Of a DNA stretch of 64,000 nt, positions 27,925-36,489 are shown in pieces (the first letter of the stretch is position 1; each line of letters begins with the position of its first letter). The notes beneath the pieces were generated by a model that was not told the DNA's origin, did not search any database, and worked only from the letters and a program-made list of their open reading frames with translations. A program made the translations under genes and the position numbers. This stretch comes from CAZJLN01 sp964540765 (GTDB lineage Bacteria > Chloroflexota > Anaerolineae > Anaerolineales > Anaerolineaceae), in the NCBI GenBank assembly GCA_964540765.1, contig CAZINW010000001.1, positions 1 to 64,000 on the forward strand. Direction: 5' to 3'.

Positions 27925-27949
27925 ATTCCCTCATTAAATCTGCTATAAT
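27922..27949 (+). promoter_or_regulatory. Extended -10 promoter for the tandem-repeat protein
   Basis: TTGATT (27922-27927), 16-bp spacer, then TGC-TATAAT (27941-27949). It starts inside the T run of the hsp20 terminator and would give a leader of about 210 nt (to 28168), in which I see no riboswitch-like fold. The 305-bp gap from 27864 to 28168 holds only this and the terminator. Confidence 0.5.
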
Positions 27950-28168
27950 CTTCATACAAACATACATTTATTCGATTTGCTTGTAAATGAACCAATTTTA
28001 GTGGTGTGGGAACAAAATAAACTGAAAAATCGTCTTAACGTTGTGTTTCATGTAGAAAAGTTTATTAGCTATGTTCTTTAAAAATTTTGTATCACATTCA
28101 AAAATGGATCTAATGGCATAGAATGCTCGCCGGAAGTTCCAACACATGTTCTAGAATTGGAGAGGAAT

Positions 28169-29482
28169 ATGAAAAAATCAAAGTTTATGATTTTATCCAC
28201 CACTTTGATACTGCTCTTTTCTTTTGTAGCAGCTCCCAGAGCGGTCCAGGCATCCCCTGTTCCCACCTTCAGCGTAACCGCTGTAGAAACAGACGTGAAC
28301 GTCACTATTTATACTTACGACTTCCCGGCAGGAAAATCGTTCAAAGTGTTGATGGGTGAATATGGTACCAAGGGTGTTGGAGGGATTGAGGTTGCCACTG
28401 TCGATTCCGGTGCTGGCGGTTCTTTTTATGGCACATTCTTGATCCCGGATGCGCTCAAGGGTCAAACCCGCATTGCCATCCGCTTGCAGGGTGTTGATAC
28501 ACCATCTTACGCCTATAACTGGTTTTACAACAAGGTGGATGGAACACCCACACCTCCTGAAGGATATAAAGGCATTCCAACCTTCTTGATCCTGGCAGTC
28601 ACAACAGATGCCGATGTGACCATTAAGACCAATAATTTCCCAGCTAATATGGATTTCAAGGTGTTGATGGGAAAAATGTGGACGAAAGGCATTGGTGGCA
28701 TCGAGGTCACTACAATCAATTCGGGTGCTGGCGGCGTATTTGAAGCTACCTTTGACATTCCCGAGGCTCTACAGGGTGAAGAACGCATTGCCATACGCCT
28801 GCAAGCCACAAGTGGTTATTATGCCTACAACTGGTTCTGGAATAACACCGCCGACGTACCTGTTCCTCCCCCTGGATATGTTGGCATTCCTACCTTCTCG
28901 ATCCTCTCTGTGGAAACAGACACCAATGTTACGATCAAAACGCTTAATTTCCCCAAGGATATGGAATTTGACGTCCTGATGGGAAAAATGTGGACTCAAG
29001 CCATTGATGGCATTCTTGTCACCACGATCAATTCGGGCGAGGGCGGCGTATTTGAAGCCACCTTTGATATACCCGAGGCTCTACAGGGTGAAGAACGCAT
29101 TGCCATACGCCTGCAAGCCACAAGTGGTTATTATGCCTACAACTGGTTCTGGAATAACACCGCCGACGTACCTGTTCCTCCGCCAGGATATGTTGGCATT
29201 CCCATCTTCAGCATCATGGCAGTTGCTGAAGATGATACCGTCACCATCAAAGCTGTCAACTTCCCCGCAGACATGGAATTCGATGTTTTGATGGGCAAAA
29301 TGTGGACACAAGCCATTGGCGGTGTCTATGTCACAACCATTGACACAGGTGAAGGCGGTAGTTTTGAAGCCGCTTATGAAATTCCCGCAGGTCTTTATGG
29401 TGAAGAGCGTATCGCCATAAGGCTGCAATCTGCGAGCGGATACTATGCCTACAATTGGTTTTGGAACAATACCTATCCCTAA
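28169..29482 (+). CDS. Secreted protein of four tandem ~103-residue repeats, function unknown
   Basis: A 437-residue exported protein. The Sec signal peptide ends near AVQA-SP. Four repeats follow, each starting around (V/I)PTFS(I/V) and running through a VTIKxxNFP strand, (F/D)(K/D)VLMGxMWT, a GAGGxFEATFDIP strand, GEERIAIRLQ and YAYNWFWNNT. The pattern suggests beta-sandwich domains exposed outside the cell, joined by PVPPPGY linkers. Repeats 2 and 3 share about 110 identical bases at a 312-bp period, a sign of recent duplication or gene conversion. ATG 28169 has a good Shine-Dalgarno (GAGAGGA). I do not recognise a named family. Confidence 0.75.
   Translation: MKKSKFMILSTTLILLFSFVAAPRAVQASPVPTFSVTAVETDVNVTIYTYDFPAGKSFKVLMGEYGTKGVGGIEVATVDSGAGGSFYGTFLIPDALKGQTRIAIRLQGVDTPSYAYNWFYNKVDGTPTPPEGYKGIPTFLILAVTTDADVTIKTNNFPANMDFKVLMGKMWTKGIGGIEVTTINSGAGGVFEATFDIPEALQGEERIAIRLQATSGYYAYNWFWNNTADVPVPPPGYVGIPTFSILSVETDTNVTIKTLNFPKDMEFDVLMGKMWTQAIDGILVTTINSGEGGVFEATFDIPEALQGEERIAIRLQATSGYYAYNWFWNNTADVPVPPPGYVGIPIFSIMAVAEDDTVTIKAVNFPADMEFDVLMGKMWTQAIGGVYVTTIDTGEGGSFEAAYEIPAGLYGEERIAIRLQSASGYYAYNWFWNNTYP
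28760..29181 (+). repeat. Exact internal duplication in the repeat gene (312-bp period)
   Basis: Bases 28760-28869 and 29072-29181 are identical by my reading, including third codon positions. Flanking parts of the same repeats differ by single bases. Confidence 0.85.
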
Positions 29483-29612
29483 AAACACAACTTGATGATG
29501 AGTTGGATTGCACTGGCCGTAAATATGCCAGTGCAATCTTTTAAATCCAAATCATCTCACATGAATTGGTATCTCACTGCCATTTATGGTATCATCACCA
29601 GTGAGGAAATAT

Positions 29613-29993
29613 ATGGACGATAAAATCACGATCATAGAAGGACCAACACCAACCTTCGAACCTTTGCAGGAAGACCCGCTTACAGGGATGCAGGCATGGA
29701 CTGCCGGTATACTGGAGAGCCCTTTTCTCTATGATATGGCGCACACGACCTTGCGCACTTTTAACAGCTGGTCATTAGTTGAACGATGTAAGCAGACCTG
29801 GCAAAATAAATCCACCATGTACCTGGAATACCGGGATCGTATCGGTTTAACAAAGCAAACACCGATCCTGGCAGCGCGTGCTGTCAGTGTGGATGAAGGT
29901 GATTTGTTGATCCTATGGGTACGACGTGATCCTAGGGAAGAAGAGACCGAAACAGATTTCGATGATGAGTTTGATAACGGCTTTGAGAATTGA
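29613..29993 (+). CDS. Small conserved acidic protein, function unknown
   Basis: A 126-residue cytoplasmic protein without signal or membrane segment. It begins DDKITIIEGPTPTFE, has a central helical part (WSLVERCKQTWQNKSTMYLEYRDR), a strand-rich region (ARAVSVDEGDLLILWVRR) and a Glu/Asp-rich tail (EETETDFDDEFDNGFEN). I do not recognise the family. ATG 29613 follows GTGAGGAAAT; the frame is open to 29586. A terminator follows immediately. Confidence 0.72.
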   Translation: MDDKITIIEGPTPTFEPLQEDPLTGMQAWTAGILESPFLYDMAHTTLRTFNSWSLVERCKQTWQNKSTMYLEYRDRIGLTKQTPILAARAVSVDEGDLLILWVRRDPREEETETDFDDEFDNGFEN

Positions 29994-30023
29994 CTGAGAT
30001 TTTCAGCATATACACACAAAAAA

Positions 30024-30052
30024 GCACCGGGTTAAAAACCCGGTGCTTTTTT
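30024..30052 (+). terminator. Terminator between the small acidic protein and tRNA-Arg
   Basis: A 10-bp stem GCACCGGGTT/AACCCGGTGC with loop AAA, flanked by A and T runs, so it can work in both directions. It also ends 2 bp from the 3' end of the minus-strand tRNA. Confidence 0.82.
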
Positions 30053-30053
30053 A

Positions 30054-30127
30054 TGCCCCAGGAGGGACTCGAACCCCCAACCTAGGCGTTAGGAGTGCCT
30101 TGCTCTATCCATTTGAGCTACTGGAGC
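30054..30127 (-). tRNA. tRNA-Arg (anticodon CCT)
   Basis: A 74-nt cloverleaf: acceptor GCTCCAG/CTGGGGC (one T-G pair), D stem GCTC/GAGC, anticodon stem AGGCA/CGCCT with loop CTCCTAA (anticodon CCT, AGG codons), and T arm GGGGG-TTCGAGT-CCCTC. The last pair of the anticodon stem is an A-C mismatch. CCA is not encoded. Confidence 0.93.
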
Positions 30128-30146
30128 GATATGAAATTTTACCATA

Positions 30147-31250
30147 TCAAGGCAAAACGCTCCAGGGATTGATAAAACCACCCATATAACGGATCTCAAA
30201 GTGCAGATGGGGACCCGTTGAATGACCGGTGGAGCCTGCATACCCAATCACCGAACCCTGGTAGACGCTGCTTCCACAACTAGCAACGATGGAACTGAGA
30301 TGCGCATAAAGAGTTTGGTAGCCATTGCCATGGTCGATCATGACCATATTGCCGTAACCTCCTGAGATGGCGCCTGCATAAACCACCATGCCGCTGTCGG
30401 CTGCATAGATGGGCGCTCCTGTCCCCGCTGCAATATCAATTGCAAGGTGACCAGACCAGTAATCATTGCCGGAAAGGTAGTGATTACTTGCCGGCCAGGT
30501 GAAATACCCGGTCCCAAAAGCACCATAGCCACTGGTGTCGCAGGAGCCAGGACCCAGGATTGTGGTGGAAACGCCAGCCTTTCCACGCGCGATGGTCGGA
30601 ACGACCCACTGCTGAAATTCACGTTGACCATCCGGGATCATGACAAAGGTGCCAGGCTCAATCACCGGGTTGGTTATATCAAGATCATTTCCAAACCAGA
30701 GAAGAATATCATCCACGTCTGCTTTATATTTGGCAGCAACAGAATCAAGGGTATCATTTGCCTGCCATTCATACCAGATGCCATTCGTCGGTGGGATCCG
30801 CAGAGTCTGCCCTATACTTAGAAGGTGAGGATTGTCACTCAGTACATCATAATTGGACCAAAGCAATGTCTCAGGGCTGATATTGTACTCTTTGGCAATT
30901 GTGAAAATGGCATCACCCATTTCGACAGTGTAATTAATCACATCCTGGCGTAAAACAGAAGTGACTTCAGTATGTGTATCTGATTTTCGCAGTAAAGATA
31001 CATCATCAGCTGCAACATTGAACTCAAGCATGCTTCCAAGAGCTTCGCGGGGGATATCTTCTGCATCAATGCTCACTGCCGGATCAGTTTGCCCGCCCGT
31101 CAGATCAGCCATGGATTGGGCAACGCGAGGCTGCCAGAAGAGAATGGAAACCAATAATCCGGCAATCACAAAAGTGCCAGCCCATGAAAGCCAGGTTGGC
31201 ATTCCATTCTTTTTAGTCGTTATTTGATCGGATGTTGATTGTTCAGTCAA
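30147..31250 (-). CDS. M23 peptidase with LysM domains
   Basis: A 367-residue cell-envelope peptidase. One transmembrane segment (about residues 20-40) anchors it; one clear LysM domain (VEMGDAIFTIAKEYNISPETLLWSN) and a second LysM-like stretch follow. The C-terminal LytM domain has zinc ligands in GHLAIDIAA and GPHLHFEIR. It would cut peptidoglycan cross-links during growth or division, or act as an activator. TTG 31250 is chosen as start because GAGGTAGC lies 8 bp before it and it gives a short cytoplasmic N-terminus. It follows rho by 35 bp on the same strand. Confidence 0.87.
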   Translation of the reverse strand: MTEQSTSDQITTKKNGMPTWLSWAGTFVIAGLLVSILFWQPRVAQSMADLTGGQTDPAVSIDAEDIPREALGSMLEFNVAADDVSLLRKSDTHTEVTSVLRQDVINYTVEMGDAIFTIAKEYNISPETLLWSNYDVLSDNPHLLSIGQTLRIPPTNGIWYEWQANDTLDSVAAKYKADVDDILLWFGNDLDITNPVIEPGTFVMIPDGQREFQQWVVPTIARGKAGVSTTILGPGSCDTSGYGAFGTGYFTWPASNHYLSGNDYWSGHLAIDIAAGTGAPIYAADSGMVVYAGAISGGYGNMVMIDHGNGYQTLYAHLSSIVASCGSSVYQGSVIGYAGSTGHSTGPHLHFEIRYMGGFINPWSVLP

Positions 31251-31285
31251 AAAAGCTACCTCAAATTTCTATCGTCAACTTTGCA

Positions 31286-32560
31286 TTATACATTATCTGC
31301 AAGTGATTCAAGGAACTCCAGGTTTGTTTTTGTCTTTTCGAGCCTTTGGATGATGGCTTCAGAAGCCACTGCTGTGTCCATGCCCGCACCTTGTGGGGGG
31401 GTTCCTATCATTTGCAGATACATGCGTCGCATTAACCAAATGCGTTGCAAGACTTCCGGCTCAATGAGTAATTCTTCGCGGCGGGTTGAAGACCGTTCAA
31501 TGTCAATGGCCGGGAAAATGCGCCTTTCTTGTAATCGCCTGGAAAGGTGCAATTCCATATTGCCAGTCCCTTTGAACTCTTCGTAAACAACATCGTCCAA
31601 GCGGGAACCGGTATCCACCATAGCCGTGGCAATAATGGTCAGGCTTCCACCATCTTCCAGGTTCCTTGCTGCGCCAAAAAGTCGTTTCGGGGGGTAAAGC
31701 GCAGAGGGATCCATACCGCCTGAAAGGGTTCTGCCCGAAGGATTGACAACCATATTATAGGCACGCGCCAACCTTGTGAGTGAATCCATCAAAATGACAA
31801 CATCCAGCCCATTTTCGACAAGTCGTTTGGCACGATCCAGGGCAATTTCAGCCATGCGAACATGCGCAGTAACTGGCTCATCAAAGGTGCTGGCAACCAC
31901 TTCAGCTTCCACTGAACGGTCCATGTCTGTCACTTCTTCCGGACGCTCACCAATTAATGACATGATTTGCATGACCTCTGGATGATTGTACGAGATTGCA
32001 TTGGCAGTATCCTTAAGAATGGTAGTCTTGCCAGCTTTGGGTGGTGAGACGATCATGCCTCTCTGACCGCAACCAATGGGTGCAATCATGTTGATCATGC
32101 GCATGGATAGTATTTTTGGATCATACTCAAGGTTTAGACGTTTGTCAGGAAATATGGGGGTCAGATTTTCAAAACGGGGTCGGTACCTGGCTTCATCAGG
32201 GGTCATGCCATTGATGGATTCCACTTTTAGCAGGCCGAAGTGACGTTCAGATTCGCGAGGAGGGCGTACATGGCCAATCACCAGATCGCCAGAACGCAGG
32301 TCATAGCGGCGCAGTTGTGCCTGTGAGACGTAGACATCCTCAGGACCAATGCGGTAATTTGACCTTAAGAATCCAATTCCCTCATTTAAGATATCCAAAA
32401 CGCCACCTCGCATTTCAAGACCTTCAGCTTCAGCGAGAGACTGAGCAATTTTAATGATCAAACCTTCACGCTTTAACCTGATCGGCTTTTGAAAATTAAG
32501 TTCCTCAGCAATTTTGCGCAGTTCTTTAAATGATTTCTTTTCTAATTCGAATATATCCAT
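31286..32560 (-). CDS. rho: Transcription termination factor Rho
   Basis: A 424-residue hexameric RNA helicase that ends transcription of untranslated RNA. The N-terminal Rho_N helical part (FELEKKSFKELRKIAEEL) is followed by the cold-shock-like RNA-binding domain (RGGVLDILNEGIGFLR), then the ATPase with P-loop SPPKAGKTT (172-180), Walker B VVILMDSLTRLARAYN and the Q-loop region. There is no large insertion, in contrast to Actinobacteria. It leads the M23 peptidase gene and is preceded by a long leader. Confidence 0.95.
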   Translation of the reverse strand: MDIFELEKKSFKELRKIAEELNFQKPIRLKREGLIIKIAQSLAEAEGLEMRGGVLDILNEGIGFLRSNYRIGPEDVYVSQAQLRRYDLRSGDLVIGHVRPPRESERHFGLLKVESINGMTPDEARYRPRFENLTPIFPDKRLNLEYDPKILSMRMINMIAPIGCGQRGMIVSPPKAGKTTILKDTANAISYNHPEVMQIMSLIGERPEEVTDMDRSVEAEVVASTFDEPVTAHVRMAEIALDRAKRLVENGLDVVILMDSLTRLARAYNMVVNPSGRTLSGGMDPSALYPPKRLFGAARNLEDGGSLTIIATAMVDTGSRLDDVVYEEFKGTGNMELHLSRRLQERRIFPAIDIERSSTRREELLIEPEVLQRIWLMRRMYLQMIGTPPQGAGMDTAVASEAIIQRLEKTKTNLEFLESLADNV

Positions 32561-32820
32561 TTGTTTTCTCTTTTTTAGATTGAAAATGATGATCGATTAT
32601 GATCTTTCAAAAAATTTTTATACTACTAATCAATTTATAAGCGTAAAAATATCTGTAAAAATTCACCCATTTGATCAGAATCGCTGGGATTTTCCATTTT
32701 GATAGATTTTGGATTTGTTTCTAATAATAACATCTCGGGAGGAAGATATACTCTACACGTACAACTCTAATGTAAAGTGAAAATATCTTATCTTGCTTTA
32801 TTATATGATTTGATAATGAG
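32561..32820 (-). other. Long AU-rich leader of rho
   Basis: About 250 nt between the rho promoter and its ATG with no long open frame and little visible secondary structure. Only one short C-rich patch (CTTCCTCCCG on the minus strand) stands out. Rho is known to limit its own expression through its leader in E. coli; a similar role here is inference. Confidence 0.35.
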
Positions 32821-32849
32821 ATTATAACAGAATAAATTTACAGATGCAA
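32821..32849 (-). promoter_or_regulatory. Promoter of rho
   Basis: On the minus strand TTGCAT (32849-32844), 17-bp spacer ending in TGT, then TATAAT (32826-32821). This is a strong extended -10 promoter and would leave an AU-rich 5' leader of about 250 nt before the rho start. Confidence 0.6.
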
Positions 32850-32939
32850 GGCTAATTTATAAAAATAATCTATAAATATTTAATGTCCCAGAAAGCCTGG
32901 GAACAATTTTCCTTCTCAAAAAACAAGTGGGGTTTGCTA

Positions 32940-32948
32940 TGCTATAAT
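32940..32948 (+). promoter_or_regulatory. Extended -10 promoter of ftsK
   Basis: TGC-TATAAT, 35 bp before the ftsK ATG; no good -35 at 17 bp. A short hairpin (TCCCAG/CTGGGA, 32886-32902) lies upstream and may be part of the rho-ftsK spacer control. Confidence 0.5.
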
Positions 32949-32983
32949 CCAAATCGAAGTAAAAATGAAGGCATAGAGGAACC

Positions 32984-35272
32984 ATGGCAGGATCAGCAAG
33001 CAAAAAAACAGGCACAAGCAGGTCTGCCTCCAAGAAAAAGTCGGTTCGGTCAACTCGAACATCTTCCCGCACATCAAAACCCACCCGCAGGGTAAACCAA
33101 GCTACGCACTTAAAACCCATATCACCTGAACGTCAGATTGACATTATCGGCATTATCTTGGCTGTTATTGGTATTATCACTTTGCTAAGCCTTTCTACTG
33201 CTCAGACTGGCAAATTGACAAATTGGTGGGTCAGTTTTCTGATCAATGGATTAGGCTGGGGCGCTTACATGCTTCCAGCATGCCTTGTCATCATAGGTTT
33301 GTGGCTATTGCTGCGAAAAATCAGCAAGATACCTCAAATTTCAAGTGAAAGAGTCATAGGCTTTATTCTCGGCTTTTTCAATTTACTCGCCTGGTTCCAG
33401 TTATTGATAAGCGGACAGGGGGGTAAGATCGGCACCGGTATCATTAGCTATTTTCAGATGTGGTTTGGCAAACCCGGAACCATTGTTGCCTTGGTGGCAT
33501 GGATGCTTACCAGCCTGATCCTCTTATTGGATCTATCCATGGCGGATGTGTCAAAATGGATTGATGAAAAGGTTAAAAGGATCCATCTCCAATTGGGGAA
33601 AATCATCAAAGAACAAAGAGAAAAATCAAAAAAGGCAAAGGAAGCATTAAGACACACTGCAACGCCTGCCCCTGAGAATCTCTCCAGCACATCACAAGCC
33701 GGACCAATCACATCCCAAGCATCGCTGGCTAAGAATCAGGTACCAGGTACGGACATCTCCACTGAACAAGGTCAATCACAGAAACATAGTTGGGTGCTGC
33801 CAGATCCAATTCGGATCCTCTCTCCCATAACCAAAGCACCACTCAATGAAGAAGTAGATAAACACCGCGCCAGGGTCATTGAGGAGACCCTCAAATCCTT
33901 CAGCACCCCTGCGCATGTGGTCGAGATCCGGCGCGGACCAGCCATCACGATGTTCGGGGTCAAACCCGATTATATTGAAACGCGCAATGGCAAGACCCTG
34001 GTTCGTGTCAGTAATATTGTCCGACTGCAAGATGACATCGCGATGGCACTTCAGGCAACCCAAATCCGCATTCAGGCACCAGTTCCCGGAAAGGATTATG
34101 TTGGGATCGAGTTGCCAAATGGAGACATTGACCCGGTATCCTTATTGGAAGTCATTCAAAGCCCAGCATTTACAAATCATGAAGGGGCGCTCAAATTTGG
34201 ATTGGGTAAAGATGTCTCAGGGAGACCGGCAGCAGCAGATCTGACCAGCATGCCGCATTTGTTAATCGCCGGTGCCACAAATTCCGGTAAATCCGTATGC
34301 ATCAACGCGATCTTGGTAGGTTTTTTGATGACCCTGACACCTGATCAACTCCGTATCATCATGGTGGACCCCAAGCGCGTGGAACTGACCAATTACAACG
34401 GCATCCCTCACCTTCTGGCTCCTGTCATTGTCGATGCAGATCGCGTGGTGGGTGCGCTGCAGTGGATGATGCGGGAGATGGATATGCGTTATCATAAGTT
34501 TTCTGATGCTGCTGTGCGTAATATTGTAGAGTTCAATGCAAAGCAGGCGTCTCATGGTCATGAAATCTTACCTTATCTGCTGCTGGTCATTGATGAAATG
34601 GCTGACTTGATGATGCTTGCCCCTGACGAAACCGAAAGATCCATCACCCGCCTGGCACAATTAGCCAGGGCAACAGGCATCCACCTGATACTGGCAACCC
34701 AGCGCCCATCCACGGATATTCTGACTGGTCTGATAAAAGCCAACTTCCCAGCCCGGATTGCTTTTGCAGTCGCGTCAGGTGTGGATAGCCGGGTTATACT
34801 GGATCAACCGGGTGCAGAGCGCCTTTTGGGGCGCGGAGACATGTTATTCCAGGCACCGGATGCACCTGCCCCCGTACGTTTGCAAGGTACATATGTATCT
34901 GACCAGGAGATCAATGCATTGGTCCACTTCTGGCATCAGCAAGCGCTCATGAACAAACCCCCTGAGCAACCTGATCAAGCCGTTAGCTTTGCCCATCAAA
35001 CGAATGCACCCTTTAAACAGGAGCCTTTATGGGAAGAACTTCAAAAAGATCCGGATGAAGATCCCTTAACGAATGAAGCCACCGCCATCATTCGGCAGGA
35101 AGGTCGGGCCTCAATATCCTTGCTGCAAAAAAAGCTAAGGATCGGCTACACGCGTTCTGCCAGACTGATTGAGAAACTCGAAGAAAAAGGGATCATTGGG
35201 GCACCAGACCCGCAAACACAAGTACGCGCTGTCCTAGATTATGGACAAAGTGGGCCTCCTGCGGATAACTGA
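32984..35272 (+). CDS. ftsK: FtsK/SpoIIIE DNA translocase
   Basis: A 762-residue septal DNA pump. An unusually basic N-terminus (Lys/Arg/Ser-rich, about 45 residues) is followed by four hydrophobic segments (about 50-190), a linker, and the motor: alpha part (RVIEETLKSFSTPAHVVEIRRGP), Walker A GATNSGKS near 428, Walker B LLVIDEMADLMM and LATQRPSTDILTG. The C-terminal gamma winged helix (ASISLLQKKLRIGYTRSARLIEKLE) reads orienting DNA motifs. Start is clear, with GAGGAACC before the ATG. It shares the spacer with divergent rho. Confidence 0.95.
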   Translation: MAGSASKKTGTSRSASKKKSVRSTRTSSRTSKPTRRVNQATHLKPISPERQIDIIGIILAVIGIITLLSLSTAQTGKLTNWWVSFLINGLGWGAYMLPACLVIIGLWLLLRKISKIPQISSERVIGFILGFFNLLAWFQLLISGQGGKIGTGIISYFQMWFGKPGTIVALVAWMLTSLILLLDLSMADVSKWIDEKVKRIHLQLGKIIKEQREKSKKAKEALRHTATPAPENLSSTSQAGPITSQASLAKNQVPGTDISTEQGQSQKHSWVLPDPIRILSPITKAPLNEEVDKHRARVIEETLKSFSTPAHVVEIRRGPAITMFGVKPDYIETRNGKTLVRVSNIVRLQDDIAMALQATQIRIQAPVPGKDYVGIELPNGDIDPVSLLEVIQSPAFTNHEGALKFGLGKDVSGRPAAADLTSMPHLLIAGATNSGKSVCINAILVGFLMTLTPDQLRIIMVDPKRVELTNYNGIPHLLAPVIVDADRVVGALQWMMREMDMRYHKFSDAAVRNIVEFNAKQASHGHEILPYLLLVIDEMADLMMLAPDETERSITRLAQLARATGIHLILATQRPSTDILTGLIKANFPARIAFAVASGVDSRVILDQPGAERLLGRGDMLFQAPDAPAPVRLQGTYVSDQEINALVHFWHQQALMNKPPEQPDQAVSFAHQTNAPFKQEPLWEELQKDPDEDPLTNEATAIIRQEGRASISLLQKKLRIGYTRSARLIEKLEEKGIIGAPDPQTQVRAVLDYGQSGPPADN

Positions 35273-35380
35273 CCCGGGCATCCAGGCAAATGTCATCTTG
35301 ATGGGATCGTGTATCGGAACATTTATCTCGTAATTTCGTCTTTAATAGAGAGGTTCTTTTAGTCAATTTTCGGAGGAAAA

Positions 35381-36289
35381 ATGTATAAAAATATTCGTTT
35401 ATTTTTGGTAACCATGATTTTATTGAGCGCCTGTTCATTGCCAGACTCCCTGGCGTCTGATGATAATTCTGATTTCACACTCATTGAAGAAGCTGCAAAA
35501 GAATTCCTTTCCAGGGAACTTGGCACATCTGTAAAAGATATCAAGCTTGTTTCCATTGAAGCTGTTGATTGGCCGGATTCGTGCCTAGGTGTTAAAGACC
35601 CTAAAAGCGCCTGCATGACTGTGGTCACGCCAGGATATGAGTTGATATTTGAAGCAGATGGGGTCACTTATGAAATCCATTCGGATAAAACAGGCAAGAA
35701 TATCGTGCTTGCATCCACCATTGAAGAACCAGACATCGTGAAGGTTGTCAAAAACCACATGGTGACTGAATATGGCATCAAGCTCGACCTTATTCATACC
35801 GTATTTTATGAGGCTGTTGAATGGTCTGACAGTTGTCTGGGCGTTCATGAACCTGATACAAAGTGTCTCCAGATTATCACGCCGGGATACCGGGTTATAC
35901 TTGATGCTGAAGGCAAAATCTATACTTTTCATACCAATGAGAAAGGCAGCCAAATTATCCTGGCACCTGAAATTGAAGAACCACCTGTTGTAGATCTAGT
36001 CAAAGAATATATGGCTAAAGAATTAGGCATCAAACCCGACGTGATTAAGACCGTATCTTTCGAAGCTGTAGATTGGCCGGATGGATGCTTGGGCGTGGCT
36101 GAACGTAACATGGCTTGTATCCAGGTGGTCACCCCCGGTTACCGCATCATATTAGAGCATAACGGAACAATTTACGCTTTTCGCACCGATGAAAGTGGCT
36201 CTTTGATCAAACATGACCCAAATGCTGAATTAAATTCAAATACTCATAACCATTTCAGCATGATGGATGAGCGTTGGGTTGATCAATAA
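35381..36289 (+). CDS. Lipoprotein with three WxDxCLG repeats, function unknown
   Basis: A 302-residue lipoprotein with lipobox LLSAC. Three repeats of about 81 residues follow the linker. Each has a helical start (LVKEYMAKELGIKPDVIKTV in the third), then EAV(D/E)W(P/S)D(S/G)CLGV, a second cysteine six to ten residues on, TPGY(R/E), and a short beta hairpin ending (Y)xFxT/S(D/N)xxGSxI. The two cysteines per repeat could form a disulfide outside the cell. The family is unnamed as far as I know. The Shine-Dalgarno GGAGGAAAA fixes the start. Confidence 0.72.
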   Translation: MYKNIRLFLVTMILLSACSLPDSLASDDNSDFTLIEEAAKEFLSRELGTSVKDIKLVSIEAVDWPDSCLGVKDPKSACMTVVTPGYELIFEADGVTYEIHSDKTGKNIVLASTIEEPDIVKVVKNHMVTEYGIKLDLIHTVFYEAVEWSDSCLGVHEPDTKCLQIITPGYRVILDAEGKIYTFHTNEKGSQIILAPEIEEPPVVDLVKEYMAKELGIKPDVIKTVSFEAVDWPDGCLGVAERNMACIQVVTPGYRIILEHNGTIYAFRTDESGSLIKHDPNAELNSNTHNHFSMMDERWVDQ

Positions 36290-36354
36290 CAATCCTGATG
36301 ATCATGTAGAATCAAAATCTGTATAAATTTCTTTCGCAACAAATAAAAGATAAG

Positions 36355-36385
36355 GGAATGAACTGGAAAGATTCATTCCTTTTTT
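36355..36385 (+). terminator. Terminator after the three-repeat lipoprotein
   Basis: An 8-bp stem GGAATGAA/TTCATTCC with a 9-nt loop followed by six T. Confidence 0.78.
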
Positions 36386-36427
36386 GGTTAAAATAACCTC
36401 AATTTACATCAATAGAAGCGATTAGGG

Positions 36428-36456
36428 TTGCAAAAGAGAGGATAGTACACTATAAT
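36428..36456 (+). promoter_or_regulatory. Strong promoter of rpsA
   Basis: TTGCAA (36428-36433), 17-bp spacer, TATAAT (36451-36456). Transcription would start near 36463, giving a leader of about 27 nt with GGAGC before the ATG. Confidence 0.7.
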
Positions 36457-36489
36457 CACACTCAAATTTCTTGTTGGAGCAATTATCGC

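Noticed and set aside
28169..29482. Repeat array considered as CRISPR
   Set aside because: The 312-bp period is coding, in frame and with no spacers; it encodes protein repeats.
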